Source: Eulemur rufifrons (Eukaryota > Chordata > Mammalia > Primates > Lemuridae). Taken from it: DNA of 64,000 bases. The stretch is from positions 11,646,193-11,710,192 of the forward strand of contig NC_091012.1 of assembly GCF_041146395.1 (NCBI RefSeq), written 5' to 3'. Positions 1 to 30,701 of this stretch are shown here, piece after piece. How positions within the stretch are numbered: position 1 is the stretch's first letter; each line of letters begins with the position of its first letter. Made by a program: the position numbers and the translations under genes. The notes beneath the pieces are model-generated. The model did not search any database and was not told where the DNA came from. It saw only the letters and a program-made list of their open reading frames with translations.

Positions 1-805
1 AAGCATAGAATTCCAAAAAAAAAAAAAAAAAGTCTCATGAAATTGAAGATGGGAAAAGTTGTTTGCCCTTGACAAAATATGAGCTGTTGTAATTGCTTGA
101 TCCAGGTAAGTTCCAGTTGTTATTTTGTTTATTACAAGGTAAGCCCTCCGTAGATTTTAGTACACTTCTGCCTTTGGATCTTGAATCTAATCAAAGTGGC
201 AAATCCTATTCTGATTAGATTTTTTAGTATTGATCATATGTGTGCAGTCTGTATTTAACGTCAAGTTGTCTCATTTCCTGTGAAAAACCCCAGGCTCTTA
301 AAAAGAAGAAGAAGACTGAAAGAAAAATGAAATAAAAATTTTAGATCCCTAAAATACAGTAACCAAAATTTAATAGAAAACTTTCATTGCAGTTCAACTC
401 AATATCGAAATGGAAACAAGAGATGGAAAAGTCTGTGAATTTAAGGATAGATAATGATCAGGGTTTCCTCGGGGACAGTCTTGTATGAGTCATACATTTC
501 TATATCTTTGTAGGACACAAAATTTCAGTTTAAAACTGCACATCTCAAATAATATAAGATGGCAACTGTGGAAATCAACTCCACCAACACTCTCAGTTTG
601 CTTCCATCTGTGGCTGCACGCTATACTTCTTTTTCTTTATTTATTAATTTTTCTCAACTAGTTCTGTAAACTCTGTATTCTTTATTATGTATGATCTGTG
701 AACTTTCTGCCTGGTTAGTTAGTGGTCACTTAGTGATTGAAAATGATTTTCTTAAATGCCTGAAACCAACAAATTTCTAAATCTTCGCTGAGGGTTTCTG
801 TATGA
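1..805. other. Intergenic, nothing identified
   Basis: AT-rich sequence with a short A-run near position 16-31. I recognise no exon, RNA gene or repeat family in it. Confidence 0.5.
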
Positions 806-814
806 GTGTTAGGC

Positions 815-1545
815 ACATGTGTATTTTATTTTATTTTATTTTCAATTTCAGAATATTATGGGAGTAAATTCATTTTGGTTACATATAATGGCTTTTACTC
901 TCCCAAGCCAGAACTACAAGTGTGTCCTTCCCCCATACAGTGCACTCCACAACCATTAGTTGTGAGTTTGCTCACCACCACCACCCTCCTTTTACCTAAC
1001 TGGCACCCAATGAATATTACTTCCATGTGAGCACCTTAGTGTTAATCTGTTAGTACCAATTTGATGGCGAGTACATGTGGTGCTTGTTTTTCCATTCTTG
1101 TGATACTTCACTTGGAAGGAGGGTCTCCAGCTCTATCCAGGATAATATAAGAGGTGCAAGATCATCATTGTTTTTTGTAGTTGAGTAGCAATCCATGGTA
1201 TACATATACCAAATTTCATTAATCCACTCATGTGTTGATGAGCACTTGGGTTGTTTCCACAACTTTGTGATTGTGAATTGTGCTGCCATAAACATTCCAG
1301 TGCATGTGTCTTCATTATAGAATGTCTTGTCTTTTTTTTTCCTTTGGGTAGATGCCTAGTAGTGGGATTGCTGGATGAAATCGTATTTCTATTTTTAGTT
1401 CTTAGAGCTATCTCCAAATTACTTTCTACAGGGGCTGTACTAATTTGCAGTCCCAAGAGCAGTGTAAGAGTGTTCCTATCTCTCCACATCCATACCAGCA
1501 TTAGCTGTTTTGGGACTTCTGGCAATAAAGGGAATTGAGTCTAAA
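815..1545 (-). mobile_element. L1 3' fragment (ORF2 C-terminus plus 3' UTR)
   Basis: The left end has TTTTA repeats followed by the reverse complement of the L1 3' end. Next come the G-rich 3' UTR (seen as CCACC-rich) and, from about 1050 rightward, codons for the extreme C-terminus of ORF2 on the minus strand (MYTMDCYS.., EVSQEWKNKHHMYSPSNW). Similarity stops near 1545. This is a 5'-truncated, degenerate L1 copy. I found no convincing target-site duplication. Confidence 0.8.
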
Positions 1546-1754
1546 GGGTAAAGGAACATTTGAGAACATTTCCCCAAAGAGAAAATTTCAAGAAAATGAA
1601 TTTATCAAAAATAACCAAATAGAAATCCTGGAGTTTAGAAATATAATAATCTAAAATTAAAAAAATACTGGAGCAGCTCGACAGTAGTTTTCAACTGGCA
1701 CAATAAATATTAACTGACGCAGAACACAAATGGGCTAAAATGAAATAGATGAAC

Positions 1755-2065
1755 TATAACCAGTGGTGGAGAGGTTGTGGAGAAACTAGAGCCCTTAGGC
1801 AGTTCTGATGGGAATGTAAATTGGTGCAGCTCCATTGGAAGATAGTGTGGTGTTCACCAAAAGGTTTAATGTTCAGTTACCATATGATGTAGCAATTGCA
1901 CTTCTAGGTATATAACAAAGAATAAGTATCCGAAATTTGTACACCAATGTTCATAGCAGCATTGTTCTTAACAGCCAAAAATTGAAAATGAGCCAAATGT
2001 CCATTGACTTATGAGCAAATCAATAAAATGTGATACATCCATTAAAAAAGATAGATCAATAGTAA
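1755..2065 (+). mobile_element. Old L1 ORF2 3' fragment
   Basis: Diverged L1 ORF2 3'-terminal sequence on the plus strand (the 'ggagaggttgtggagaaa', 'atagcagcattgttc' and 'aaatgtccattgac' landmarks of mammalian L1). No open frame remains. Confidence 0.65.
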
Positions 2066-2319
2066 TCATCCAATCTAAAAAGAAAACGAAAACATTCAAA
2101 AACTAAGGAAAAAAGCTTTATGGTCCTGTGGAGGGTTTTCTGGAACAATAATAATTTTTTTTTTGTTAAGCTCTGATGGTAAGAGAGAAAATAGTGTAGT
2201 GCAGAAAACATTTTAACAAATACTAACTGAAAACTTACTGAATAACCGATCTTCACTGAAAAATCTGAGACTGAAACAAGGAACGTGGTTTTTCTCCGAA
2301 GCAGATGTGAACCATCATA

Positions 2320-2490
2320 GGCTGAGAAATGGTTCCTGAGAATAGCAAGTCCTAATTCCTGAACACTGTGACTCCTAACTTATTGGGTAAAGTCTTTGCA
2401 GATGTGATTAAATTAAAGATCTTGAGGTGAGATTACCGTGGATTATTGGCATGGTCCCTAAATACCATTACCTCTTGCCTTACAAGAGGG
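2320..2490 (+). mobile_element. MLT1-like MaLR LTR, 5' part
   Basis: Resembles the first half of an ERVL-MaLR (MLT1) LTR, with the landmarks 'ctttgcagatgtgattaa' and 'gatcttgaggtgagatta'. The rest of the LTR seems to resume near 3090, so it is probably interrupted. The family call comes from memory of the consensus pattern, without alignment. Confidence 0.5.
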
Positions 2491-3089
2491 ATGTTTAGTT
2501 ATGTCAGAAATCACTCCCAGCTCTCCCCCACTATCTCTTATGTGGGTTGTTTGGCTGATTCTGGAAACTAAATTGATACCAGGCATATTAACAAGAGAAA
2601 ATCATATGAATGTTATTAGTTTTGCACATATATGGGGACATTCACAAGAAACTGTTCTTGGAAGAAGTGGCCAAAGCAAGATCCTTTTATTCTTTTTAGA
2701 TAACGAATGATAAATTTGAGAAGAAATGACAGGGCAAAGAAACTCTGGCAAGGAACAATACATTTCTAGGTGAGTCACTAGGAGATGTATGTGAGGGTGT
2801 AAAAACAGTAGAAGACAATGGTTACTTCATTAAGGATATTTATTCAGGTTTATTGCTGCCCTCAAGTCCCAGTCTCTGATGGTAAGAGCTATTTTCTCAG
2901 GGTGTTATATGGATGGTACCACTTTTTGACTTGCGGCATGAAGGAAGTGTTAAACTGATAGCCCTTTCCAAAACAACAATTTCTCCATATTTTCATCTCA
3001 AAATAATCATTATGCCAATTTGGCATATTTTTTGGATGGCATGTCCTTTACTCCTGAAGATGTAAAGGAAATTTTGAGTTAGACAAAAG
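2491..3089. other. Unassigned 600-bp segment between two LTR parts
   Basis: This segment separates the two halves of the MLT1-like LTR. It may be an insertion, or a part too diverged to recognise. No coding sequence is supported. Confidence 0.3.
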
Positions 3090-3345
3090 AGAAGGTGATG
3101 TGACCACAGAGGCAGAGATTGGAGTGATGCAGGCAAAAGGAGAGGGAGTCTGACAGTCATCAGTGCAGGAAGAGGTAAGACCTGATTCTTCTCTAGATCT
3201 TCTGGAGGGAGGACAGCCACACTGACACCTTTATTTCAGCCTTGAGATACTAGTTGTGCACTTCTGATGCCAGACCCATGAGAAAAGAAATTTCTGTGTT
3301 TTACATCCTGAGATTGTGGCAATTTGTTTAGCATAAACAAGAAAG
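3090..3345 (+). mobile_element. MLT1-like MaLR LTR, 3' part
   Basis: Contains 'ggcagagattggagtgatgc' and, after 3230, the LTR end pattern (tctgtgttttacatcctgag.., ..tggcaatttgttta). It reads in the same orientation as the segment at 2320-2490. Confidence 0.45.
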
Positions 3346-3777
3346 CAATATATAAATTTTGAGAATCACTGAGGCAGTCTGACACTCATTATGAATGATT
3401 TTGAAAAGAAAAAGAAAAAAGAATGATAAGGAGGGAGATCAGGAGGAGGAAGTGGAGGATGCAGGCATTATATACAGCAAAGACAAAGGGGTGAACTCAT
3501 CAAGATGAGATAACGATTGTAAATATGGATTCACCTAGTATGTCTTTCAAGAAATTCACCAGTTTCCTCTAAGATATTAAATTCATGGCCCTAGATTCAT
3601 TTGTAGTGTTCTTTATTATCCTTTTAATCTCAATGTGATAATTTGTGATGTCTCTCATTGTTCAGGGGATAGCTTGGCTAAAGTTGTATGAATTTATTGA
3701 TCTTTCCAAATAACCAGTTTTTATTTTTCAGATTTCTTCAAATGCTTTCATGTTTTCAATGTCATTGATTTGTATTT

Positions 3778-4058
3778 TTTTTAATGACTAACTCTGTCAC
3801 CCTGGGTAGAGTGCAGTACTATCATCACAGCTCACTACAACCTCAAACTCCTGGGCTCAAGCAATTCTCTTACTTCAACCTCCCAAGTAGCTGGGACTAC
3901 AAGTGCACACCACTGGCTGGCTGATTTTTCTATTTTAATAGAGATATTGTTTTGCTCTTGCTCAGCCTGGTCTCAAACACCTGAGCTCAAGCCATTCAGC
4001 TGTCCTGGCCTTTCAGAGTGGTGGTATTACAGGAATGAGGCACTATGCCTGGCTGATT
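3778..4058 (-). mobile_element. Alu element (dimeric, diverged)
   Basis: Reverse complement of an Alu: a poly-T side at left, then 'gctcactacaacctcaaact', 'cctcccaagtagctggg' and a second arm ending in '..caggaatgaggcactatgcctggctga'. Both monomers are present and diverged. It lies inside the older minus-strand L1. Confidence 0.85.
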
Positions 4059-4326
4059 TCTTTTTTTTTATTTTATTTAAATATAACTTTTCTTCTACTT
4101 GCTTTATACTTAAATTGTTCTACTTCCTCTATTTTCCTAAGGTGGAAAATCAGTTTATTGATTTCTCTTTACAAATAGATGAATTTAATGGTATAAATTT
4201 CCATCCCTTCTTCTTTTTCTGGGTTACTACAAAATTAGATAATTGGTGTTAACATTTAGCTCAATGTTTTTAAAGATCCCTCTTGAGATTTCTGCTTTGG
4301 TCCATGAATTTTTGAGAATTGTGTTG

Positions 4327-5231
4327 ACAGGTACACAAAAAGATGCTCAATTTCACTAATTATCAAGAAAATGCAAACTGAGCCACAATGGGTTATTATT
4401 TCACACACATTGGAATGACTGTTATCAGAAAGAAGAAATATAACATAAGTTGGGAAGTATATGGAGAAAAGGAAACCCTTAAACAATGTTGGTGGAAAGG
4501 CAAATGGTATAGCCACTATGAAATCACTATGCAGGTTTCTCAAAAAATTAAAAATTGGAGTACTCTATGATACAGGAATCCTACTTTTGGGTACATATCA
4601 GAAAGAAATGAAATCAGTATGACAAGGGAATATCTGCAGTCCCATTTCTTTATACCATTTTTCAAAATAGTCAAGATATGAAATAACCTATATGTGGATT
4701 GACAGAGGAATGGATAGAGAAAATGTGGTACAGATATACAATGAGATATTCAGCCTCAAAATGAAGGAAATTCTGCCATTTGTGACAATGTAGATTAACC
4801 TGGAAGACATTATGGTAAATGAAATAAGCCAGACACAGGAAGATAAATACTGCCTGATCTCACTTATATGTGGAAATATAAAATGTCAAACATGTAGAAA
4901 CAGATGGTAGACTTGTGGCTTCTATGAGCTGGAGAAAGGGTGAAATGAGATGTTAGTGAACTGATACAAAGTTTCAGTTATGTAAGTTAAGTTCTCTACA
5001 ACAAAATGTGTATAGATAGCAATATTGTATTGTATGCTTATCAGTTGCTAAGAAGAAAAATCGTAAATGTCATAAGAACAAAAATATTGTATCACTGTAA
5101 GTGATTGATGTGTTAATCAGGTATATTTGGGTGAATATTTCACAATGTCTATGTACGTCAAATTATCAGTTGTATCACTGAAATACATATGATTTTACTT
5201 CTAAATTATGCCTCAATAATATTGGGGAAAA
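4327..5231 (+). mobile_element. Old L1 3' segment nested in another L1
   Basis: Runs from ORF2 C-terminal sequence (the ORF2-like start 'cacaatgggttattatttcacac') through a 3' UTR to about 5231. The surrounding minus-strand L1 resumes directly afterwards. GTGTTG flanks the element at 4321-4326 and 5232-5237, a probable short target-site duplication. Confidence 0.6.
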
Positions 5232-5630
5232 GTGTTGTTTATTCCTTAATATTTGGGGATTCTTTCTCTATCTTTATGTTGTTGATTTCTACTTTGATTC
5301 CATTATAGTCAAAACATAGTGTGATATCTACTTTTATAAATGTTATGGTATGCTTTATAGCACAATATAAGAAGTTTCAAGATATTTCTTCTCATGTTTT
5401 TATAATGTATCCTTAGAGGATAATAGTTTTTTTTTTTTCATTTTGAAACATGTCAGAATTCTGGAGGTAATTGGACTATATATGAGGTATTTAACTGATG
5501 ACTGATGTGCCCTTATTCTGATTCTAGATTTTTATTTAACTTTTTCCACACTTGCTTCATATAATTTATTGATAAACTGAGTAAACAATTCAGACAGGAA
5601 TTAATCCATCTAATTAATTAATGCATTTAT

Positions 5631-5996
5631 CTAGGTTTAGGGACTATTAACCAAAAAGGATGTTTACTGTGATTGTGAGACGATTTCAATTTCTAGAACT
5701 TTAATAAAGGAAAAAATATGTCAAAAGTACATTTTCAAATCAAACAGTGATTATGCCCTCTCTTCCAATGTGTCAAGTGTCATATTCTAGAACTCTCTGA
5801 AGATTCCTTAGTAAATTCTGGTGAAAGGCAAATGAATTTATTTACTGAAACTAAAAGATAAAGAGCAGGGCAAAAATGAATTTGAGGTGCTGGAAAGTGG
5901 TTTGTGATTTAATTTGGTGTAATTATGTACAGATGGTGAATGTAGTGCTTTTTGAAACTGTCTCCAAATTTAACAAATAAGGAATGAGAGAATGAC
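5631..5996. other. Intergenic, upstream of the OR pseudogene
   Basis: AT-rich and non-coding. It lies directly upstream of the olfactory-receptor pseudogene. No promoter element can be called. Confidence 0.4.
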
Positions 5997-6916
5997 ATGG
6001 CCAAACAACCAGAATTCAGGGCTGATTTCATCCTTTTGGACCTGTTTCACGGCCCCCAGGCTCCCTGGCTTCTCTTTGTTCTCACCATGCTGGAGCTTCC
6101 GGTCCTTTTTGGCAACACCATGATCATCCTCCTCATTCAGACCTACCCACTTCTCCACTGCCTCATTTTTTTTTCTCATCCAGCCATCCCTGATGTACTT
6201 GTTCTAGATTTCCATTGTTCACCCCCAGATGGCCCTCAACTTTCTCTCTAGGAATCATCACATCTCTTTCACTGACTATGGCATTCAGCTATTGCTCTTC
6301 ATGACCCTGTTGGCAGGAAAGTGTCTGATGTTGGCCATCCTGGCTTAGGACCTCTACGTGGCCATCTGTCACCCATTATGTTGCCTCATCCACATTCCCC
6401 ATGATCTCTATGTGTGTCTGGTGCTTCCATCTTGGTTGAGCACAGTGCTCAATGCCTTGATCCATGTGCTCTACACTCTCACTTTTTGTTACTTCACCTC
6501 CAGGGAAAGCTGTCATTTCGTTTCTGAGTTCCGAGCTGTTTTGAAACTAGTTGTGCTGACAATTCCCTCTATCAAAAGGGTCTTTTTGTCAATGGTGTTA
6601 TTTTTCTCCTCTCTCCTATATTAGCCATTATGGACTCCTATGGAAGTACACTGTGCACTCTACTGGTGACAGCCTCAAGACTGGGGCACATGGGAACCTT
6701 AGCCACTTACTCCTTTCACATGCCCTTTGTGTCTCTATTCTATGTGGCTGCCATTACCAAGTACCTTCCACCAAAATCTCACTCCCCTGTCCAGGAGAGG
6801 TAGTCTCTGTCTTCTACGCGATCCTAACACAAATGCTCAACCCTCTCACCTACAGTCTGAGAAACAAGGGTGTCTTTGGAGCCCTCAGGGGAGTTCTCAG
6901 AAAATCAGGAATATGA
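5997..6916 (+). pseudogene. Olfactory receptor pseudogene (class II, family 2-like)
   Basis: Odorant-binding GPCR remnant of normal length (about 310 codons) in a single exon, as is usual for OR genes. From the ATG at 5997 it reads an N-terminus and TM1 (FILLDLFHG.., GNTMIILL). It later shows the TM3 end with DLYVAICHPL (family motif DRYVAICHPL, so the DRY Arg is Leu), the TM6 side, and the TM7 motif MLNPLTYSLRNK near 6835-6870. Damage: a stop at 6249-6251; a TAG at 6346-6348 replacing the Tyr just before the DRY motif; further frame changes and a stop near 6622-6624. The NP..Y motif of TM7 is kept. Family 2 is suggested by the C-terminus, and the exact orthologue is not identified. It is non-functional. 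Confidence 0.93.
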
Positions 6917-7345
6917 CGTTTTGAAGTTTCCAATGAAAATCCAAATCTAAACCAATGAAAGCATATACATTGAAATGGTGGGATTTACCATATGTAGAAA
7001 GACATATACATATGCATTTAAGTATAGAGAAAGATAGTTTGAGGAACAAAGAAGAGACAAAAAGAAAGAATCCTGTGTTGAAAGTTGCTATGTAAATTGG
7101 TCATTTTCTTCCTTTAATTCATTTGTGTATTTGTACTCAAATATAATATATTGAGAATGTGTTTTATTTGTGTACTAGATCAAATACACTTTTCTTACTC
7201 CTATGCAATCATCTTATTTGGCATTGTTATTTATTTTGCTATATTTTTGTTTTTAATTGACAAATAATGGTATATGTATATGTAGGACACAATGTGTTGA
7301 CTTTATGTATACTTTGTGGAAAGATATGATAAAGCTAATTAACAT
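6917..7345. other. Intergenic AT-rich sequence
   Basis: No gene or repeat recognised with confidence. Confidence 0.4.
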
Positions 7346-7560
7346 TTCTCAAAAGAGAGAAATGAATGTTCAACAGGTATATGACAAATTCTCAACCTAT
7401 CTTATCAACAGGGAAATGCAAATTATAACCACAATGAGCTATTAACTCACACCTGTGAGAATGCCTATTCTGAATATGATGAATACTAAATGCCGGTGAG
7501 GATGTGGAGAAAAGGAAACACTTCTATATTGTTGCTGTGAGTATACATTAGGACAGTCTA
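7346..7560 (+). mobile_element. Old L1 ORF2 3' fragment
   Basis: Diverged plus-strand L1 ORF2: 'caacagggaaatgcaaatta', then 'atgtggagaaaaggaaacac'. It formed the site into which the younger L1 at 7571 inserted. Confidence 0.65.
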
Positions 7561-7570
7561 ATTTATTTGT
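7556..7570. repeat. Target-site duplication, left copy
   Basis: GTCTAATTTATTTGT, identical to 9342-9356. It flanks the twin-primed L1. Confidence 0.93.
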
Positions 7571-9341
7571 TTTTTTATTTTTTTATCTGTGATGCATTTT
7601 TATTTATCATTTATTTTTTTTTATTTCAGCTCATTATGGGGGTACAAAAGTTCAGGTTATATATATTGCCCATGCCCCCCATCCCCCCGAGTCTGAACTT
7701 CAATCGTGTCCATTCCCTAGACAGCGCACATCGCACTCATCATATAGGTATGCACCCATACCCTCCCCCCACCCCCATCCCCCCCAGTCAGAACTACAAG
7801 CATGTCCATTCCCCAGGCAGTGCGCATCGCACTCATCAAGTAGATATATACCCATCCCTTCCCCCCAGCCCCCACCTCTGTCCCATACCCAATTGGTGTT
7901 ATACCCAAATGTGCACTTAGGTGATGATCAGGGAAACCAGTTTGCTGGTGAGTACATGTGGTGCTTATTTTTCCATTCTTGGGATACTTCACTTAATAAA
8001 ATGGGTTCCAACTCTCTCCAAGAGAACCAAAGACATGCCATATCGCCATTATTTCTAATAGCTGAGTAATATTCCATGGTATACATATACCACATTTTGC
8101 TAATCCAGTCATGGATTGATGGGCATTTGGGTTGTTTCCACATCTTTGCAATTGTGAATTGGGCTGCTATAAACATTCGAGTGCAGGTGTCTTTTTTTAT
8201 AGAATGACTTTTGTTCTTCTGGTTAGATGCCCAATAATGAGATTGCTGGATCAAATGGTAGGTCTACTAGAATCTGTTTAAGGTATCTCCATATTGTTTT
8301 CCACAGGGGTTGCACTAGTTTACAGTCCCACCAGCAGTGTATGAGTGTTCCTGTCTCTCCGCATCCACGCCAACATGTATTGTTTTGGGACTTTTTGATA
8401 AAGGCCATTCTCACTGGAGTTAAGTGATATCTCATTGTGGTTTTGATTTACATTTACCTGATGATTAGGGATGTTGAACATTTTTTCATATGTTTGTTAG
8501 CCATTTTTATATCTTCTTTTCAAAAATTTCTATTCATGTCCTTTGCCCACTTTTTGATAGGGTTGTTCAATTTTTTTATTACTGATTTTCCTGAGTTCTA
8601 ATTAGATTCTTGTTATCAGTCCTTTATCTGATGTGTAGTATGCAAAATTTTTTTCCCATTCTGTAGGTTGTCTGTTTACTCTCATGACTGTTTCTTTGGC
8701 TGTGCAGAAGCTTTTTAATTTAATCAGGTCCCATTTATTTATTTTTGTTGTTGCTGTGATTGCCTTAGGGGTCTTCCTCATAAATTCTTTGCCTATGCCA
8801 ATACTGTAAGAGTCTTTCCTATGTTTTCTTCTAGAATTCTAATAGTTTCTGACCTAAGGTTTAAGTCTGTTATCCACTGTGATTTGATTTTTGTGAGAGG
8901 TGAAAGCTGTGGGTCCTGTTTCAGTCTTCTACATGTGGCTATCCAGTTTTCCCAGCACCGTTTATCAAATAAGGAATCTTTTTCCCAGAGTATGTTTTTG
9001 TCTGCTTTGTCAAAGATTAGATGGCTATATGAGGATAGTTTTATATTTGGATTTTCTGTTCTGTTCCACTGCTCTGTGTCCCTGCACTTGTGCCAATATG
9101 GATTGGTAGAATAAACATTTTTAAAATGTCTATACTGCCCAAAGTTATCTACAGATTCAATGCAATCCCTATTAAATTACCAACATCATTTTTCACAGAT
9201 ATAGAAAATATAATTTTACATTTTGTATGGAACCAGAGAAGACCCCATTTAGCAAAAGCAATTTTAAGCAACAAAAACAAAATGGAAGGTATTAATTTGC
9301 CAGACTTCAAACTATACTACAAGGTTGTGATTATAAAAACG
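7571..9341 (-). mobile_element. Young L1, 5'-truncated with 5' inversion (twin priming)
   Basis: From the poly-T at 7571 to about 9097 the sequence is minus-strand L1: tail, G-rich 3' UTR, then ORF2 C-terminus backward to the CRDTDQW region. From about 9098 to 9341 it flips to plus strand and encodes the directly preceding ORF2 stretch ([20 protein letters not shown] ... [15 protein letters not shown]). Both pieces therefore derive from one contiguous 3' part of L1, with the 5' piece inverted, which is the product expected from twin-primed reverse transcription. The perfect 15-bp duplication brackets the whole unit and proves a single insertion. ORF2 is broken. Confidence 0.93.
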
Positions 9342-9356
9342 GTCTAATTTATTTGT
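9342..9356. repeat. Target-site duplication, right copy
   Basis: GTCTAATTTATTTGT, matching 7556-7570. Confidence 0.93.
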
Positions 9357-9399
9357 ATTTCAATAAATTTAGCAGGTAACAGGTTTTTTTTTATAAATG

Positions 9400-9625
9400 G
9401 ATGAATTATGTAGTGTTGAATTCAGTACTTTTAGTGTATCCTTCATTCAATATATACATTGCACCCAGTAGATAAGATTTGATCCCTCAACCCCAATCAC
9501 CCTCCTCCCTTCTGACTCTTAAACATCTATTTTCTCAATACAGCCATTGTAGCAAATAGTATAGGGCAATATACATAACCTAAACATTTGTGCCCCCATA
9601 ATAGGCTGAAATAAAAAATGCTTTC
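9400..9625. mobile_element. L1 3'-UTR fragments, two orientations
   Basis: 9400-9530 resembles an L1 3' UTR on the minus strand ('tatacattgcacccagtaga' and a pyrimidine-rich stretch). 9540-9625 resembles an L1 3' end on the plus strand ('aacatttgtgcccccataat', then 'gctgaaataaaaaa'). Confidence 0.5.
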
Positions 9626-11861
9626 TTGGAACCTGAAATACATCTCTTTGAAATGAAATATCAAGGAAGATAGTGCCCTATCACACAATTTTCACATGAA
9701 GATGAGATGCTAACTTCAGTGAGCACCTAGCTTTAAGTTGCAAAATTATCTCCTCCTACATACACTTGAGATGCGTGCTTTTTATTTGAATAAAACCGAT
9801 TAGCAAAAAAGAGAGTCTCACTAATTACCAAGTAAATTACCAAGTAAATTTCTCTGTATGACAAATTGTGCTGTCAAGTCTTCTTACTTCAAAACTAATT
9901 ATTTATCTAGAGAACATGTATGTAAAAGGTAGGATTTACTTTGTAATGTAAAGTAATGACTTTATGTATGTCTTTGAAATCTCTCAGTGGATTGGCATTA
10001 TGTACATCACATATGGTTTAATTCAGTAATAAAAGGGTTTTTTATTTCTCTTTTAACTTTGTGGAGAGGTTTTCTGTGTTGGAGATTATGTTCAAAAATA
10101 TTTCCTGAACACTTTCCAGAATTAAAAAAATGTAACGTGAAAATAAAATGTGCCCCCCAGGATTTACACTGGAGGTGCTTTGAAGACTAGATCCTTCTTT
10201 AGCTTTCAGTCACAAACTCACAACTGTGCAGCACAGACCTTCACTGTCCCCTCATCTGCACACAGTAAGTTCTCTGTGCCTGTTTGGGGTCTGCTGTCTC
10301 ATCAAGAGAATACTTAGAAGAGATTCCTATGAAAACACTCTCACAGGATAATAATCAGTAGCACTAGCCTTTCATTAAATGCACCTGACATCTTCAGAAC
10401 TGAAATGGATTCAGAGACCATGGGGCCATGACACAAGCCAGAACAAGATAGTGTGCACTGGTTTGAACCCAAAAAATCCCCTTCTGCCTTGTCCTCTTGC
10501 CCAAATGCCAGGGAATGTGCCGTGGGTGCTACTGAATTCATGCCTCTCTGGAGGCCTAAATCTGCAGCTCTGAATTCTGAATCTAAGGCCTGAGGTTTTT
10601 CAGGACCCATTAGAGCAGGTTCCATAAGGGAATCTTTCCTCCTGTTTTCCTTACCTCACTGTAACACCAGAGAATGCACAGCAAATTTGATCCAACATAG
10701 ACCTGCCCTCAATCTGCAATTCAAAAGACAGGGGCAGATTTTGGATTAAGGATGTACAAAAAACTCAAGGGAGACATTTTCTGCAGTGTATGAGATCAAC
10801 ATGGACTTTGTAAGTTGACTTTGAAAGGACTTTTCAGGGTCGGATTAAAGAATTTTCTAAGTCTTGTGTAGTGTCCTATTATAGTTGTGGGAGAAGAATA
10901 GAAAAGCTGGCATCACAACTAAATTTTTGTGGAAATTATTGGACACTTAGTACTCACCTTTTCTGGTATTTTAAGGATTAAGTCACAATCAATGTAAAGG
11001 CTTCTTCACGGTGCAGCATACCATCGTTCTGAGCACACAGTACATGCTCAGTAGACATTGCATTATGCTGGTCTTCACTTTGGAAAATAAGTATCTGTGT
11101 TGTGATGAGTGTTGGGCATAAGACATTCTGTATGCTGTGCTTGCTGTCTCTAGCTGAGTGCTACTAATAACGGATCTAGGTTGAGCAACATCAGCACTAA
11201 AACCAGACTTGACAAAGAAACCACTTAATGTACCCCTTCCACACCAGCAGACCACATTTCTTAGATTGAGGCCCACAATACCACATGATTTATATTCACA
11301 TTGATGGTTCAGAGACAATTTTTAAGTAATTGCCTCTCAGCCCAACCTTTCAATTAGGATCACCTGGCTAGCTTAAAAGAAACTCCATCACCTGTCTATG
11401 GGGCTGGGTGGGAACATCCATGTGGTTTTAATTGTGCCCCAAATAATTCTAATTTGATACCAGGGTCAAGCATTAGAACTCCCAAATACATTCATGAGAT
11501 TGAGTTTAGACTTTGTTCCAGAGAGAAGTCACAGGGCCTGCTGCTTTGGGTTTTGTAGGGGCAGATCAGTGTGGTCCAGATTCCCACTGCTGTAGCAGAA
11601 AGTCCTGGCACATGTGGCAGGGGTAGGTCACCAAGGGAAAGACAGGAGAACCTCACATTTTAGTCTCTATAAGGAGACATCATACCTGACTGTTTCCTGT
11701 GACTAAGAACCAGTGTGTGTAGCCTTTTCTGCATTTTGTGGTCCTCCTGCTTGTGGATGCTGTGTAAACAGGTGAAGAAATTGTGCTGACTCCTTTCAGG
11801 GCATAGTCTCAAGATGTAATTCTGATTGTTTTACACAATCTCACCTGAAAAGAAATTTCAG
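9626..11861. other. Upstream region of the KRAB-ZNF gene
   Basis: More than 2 kb with no recognised repeat and no supported gene. The non-coding first exon and promoter of the downstream KRAB-ZNF gene should lie in or before it. I see no clear CpG island or TATA box. Confidence 0.35.
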
Positions 11862-11883
11862 AGTAGGAGAAGGAGAAGAGGAA

Positions 11884-11898
<15 letters not shown>
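11862..11898 (+). CDS. KRAB-ZNF exon with start codon
   Basis: The acceptor tttcag ends at 11861 and the donor gtaagt starts at 11899. The ATG at 11884 gives ATG GCT GTT TTT CAG (MAVFQ), which leads in phase 0 into the KRAB-A exon. The first 22 nt are untranslated. The exon is short, so it depends on the splice sites and frame; no transcript evidence is available. Confidence 0.7.

Positions 11899-30701
<18,803 letters not shown>

Larger units (their letters stand above)
3535..5630 (-). mobile_element. Old L1 ORF2 (minus), interrupted by an Alu and a plus-strand L1
   Basis: Diverged L1 ORF2 on the minus strand is visible at 3535-3777, 4060-4326 and 5232-5630. The interruptions are an Alu (about 3778-4058) and a plus-strand L1 (about 4327-5231). 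Landmarks include the ORF2 stretch read on plus as 'ccatgaatttttgagaattg', which continues after the nested element as 'atttggggattctttct'. No intact frame remains. Confidence 0.65.
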
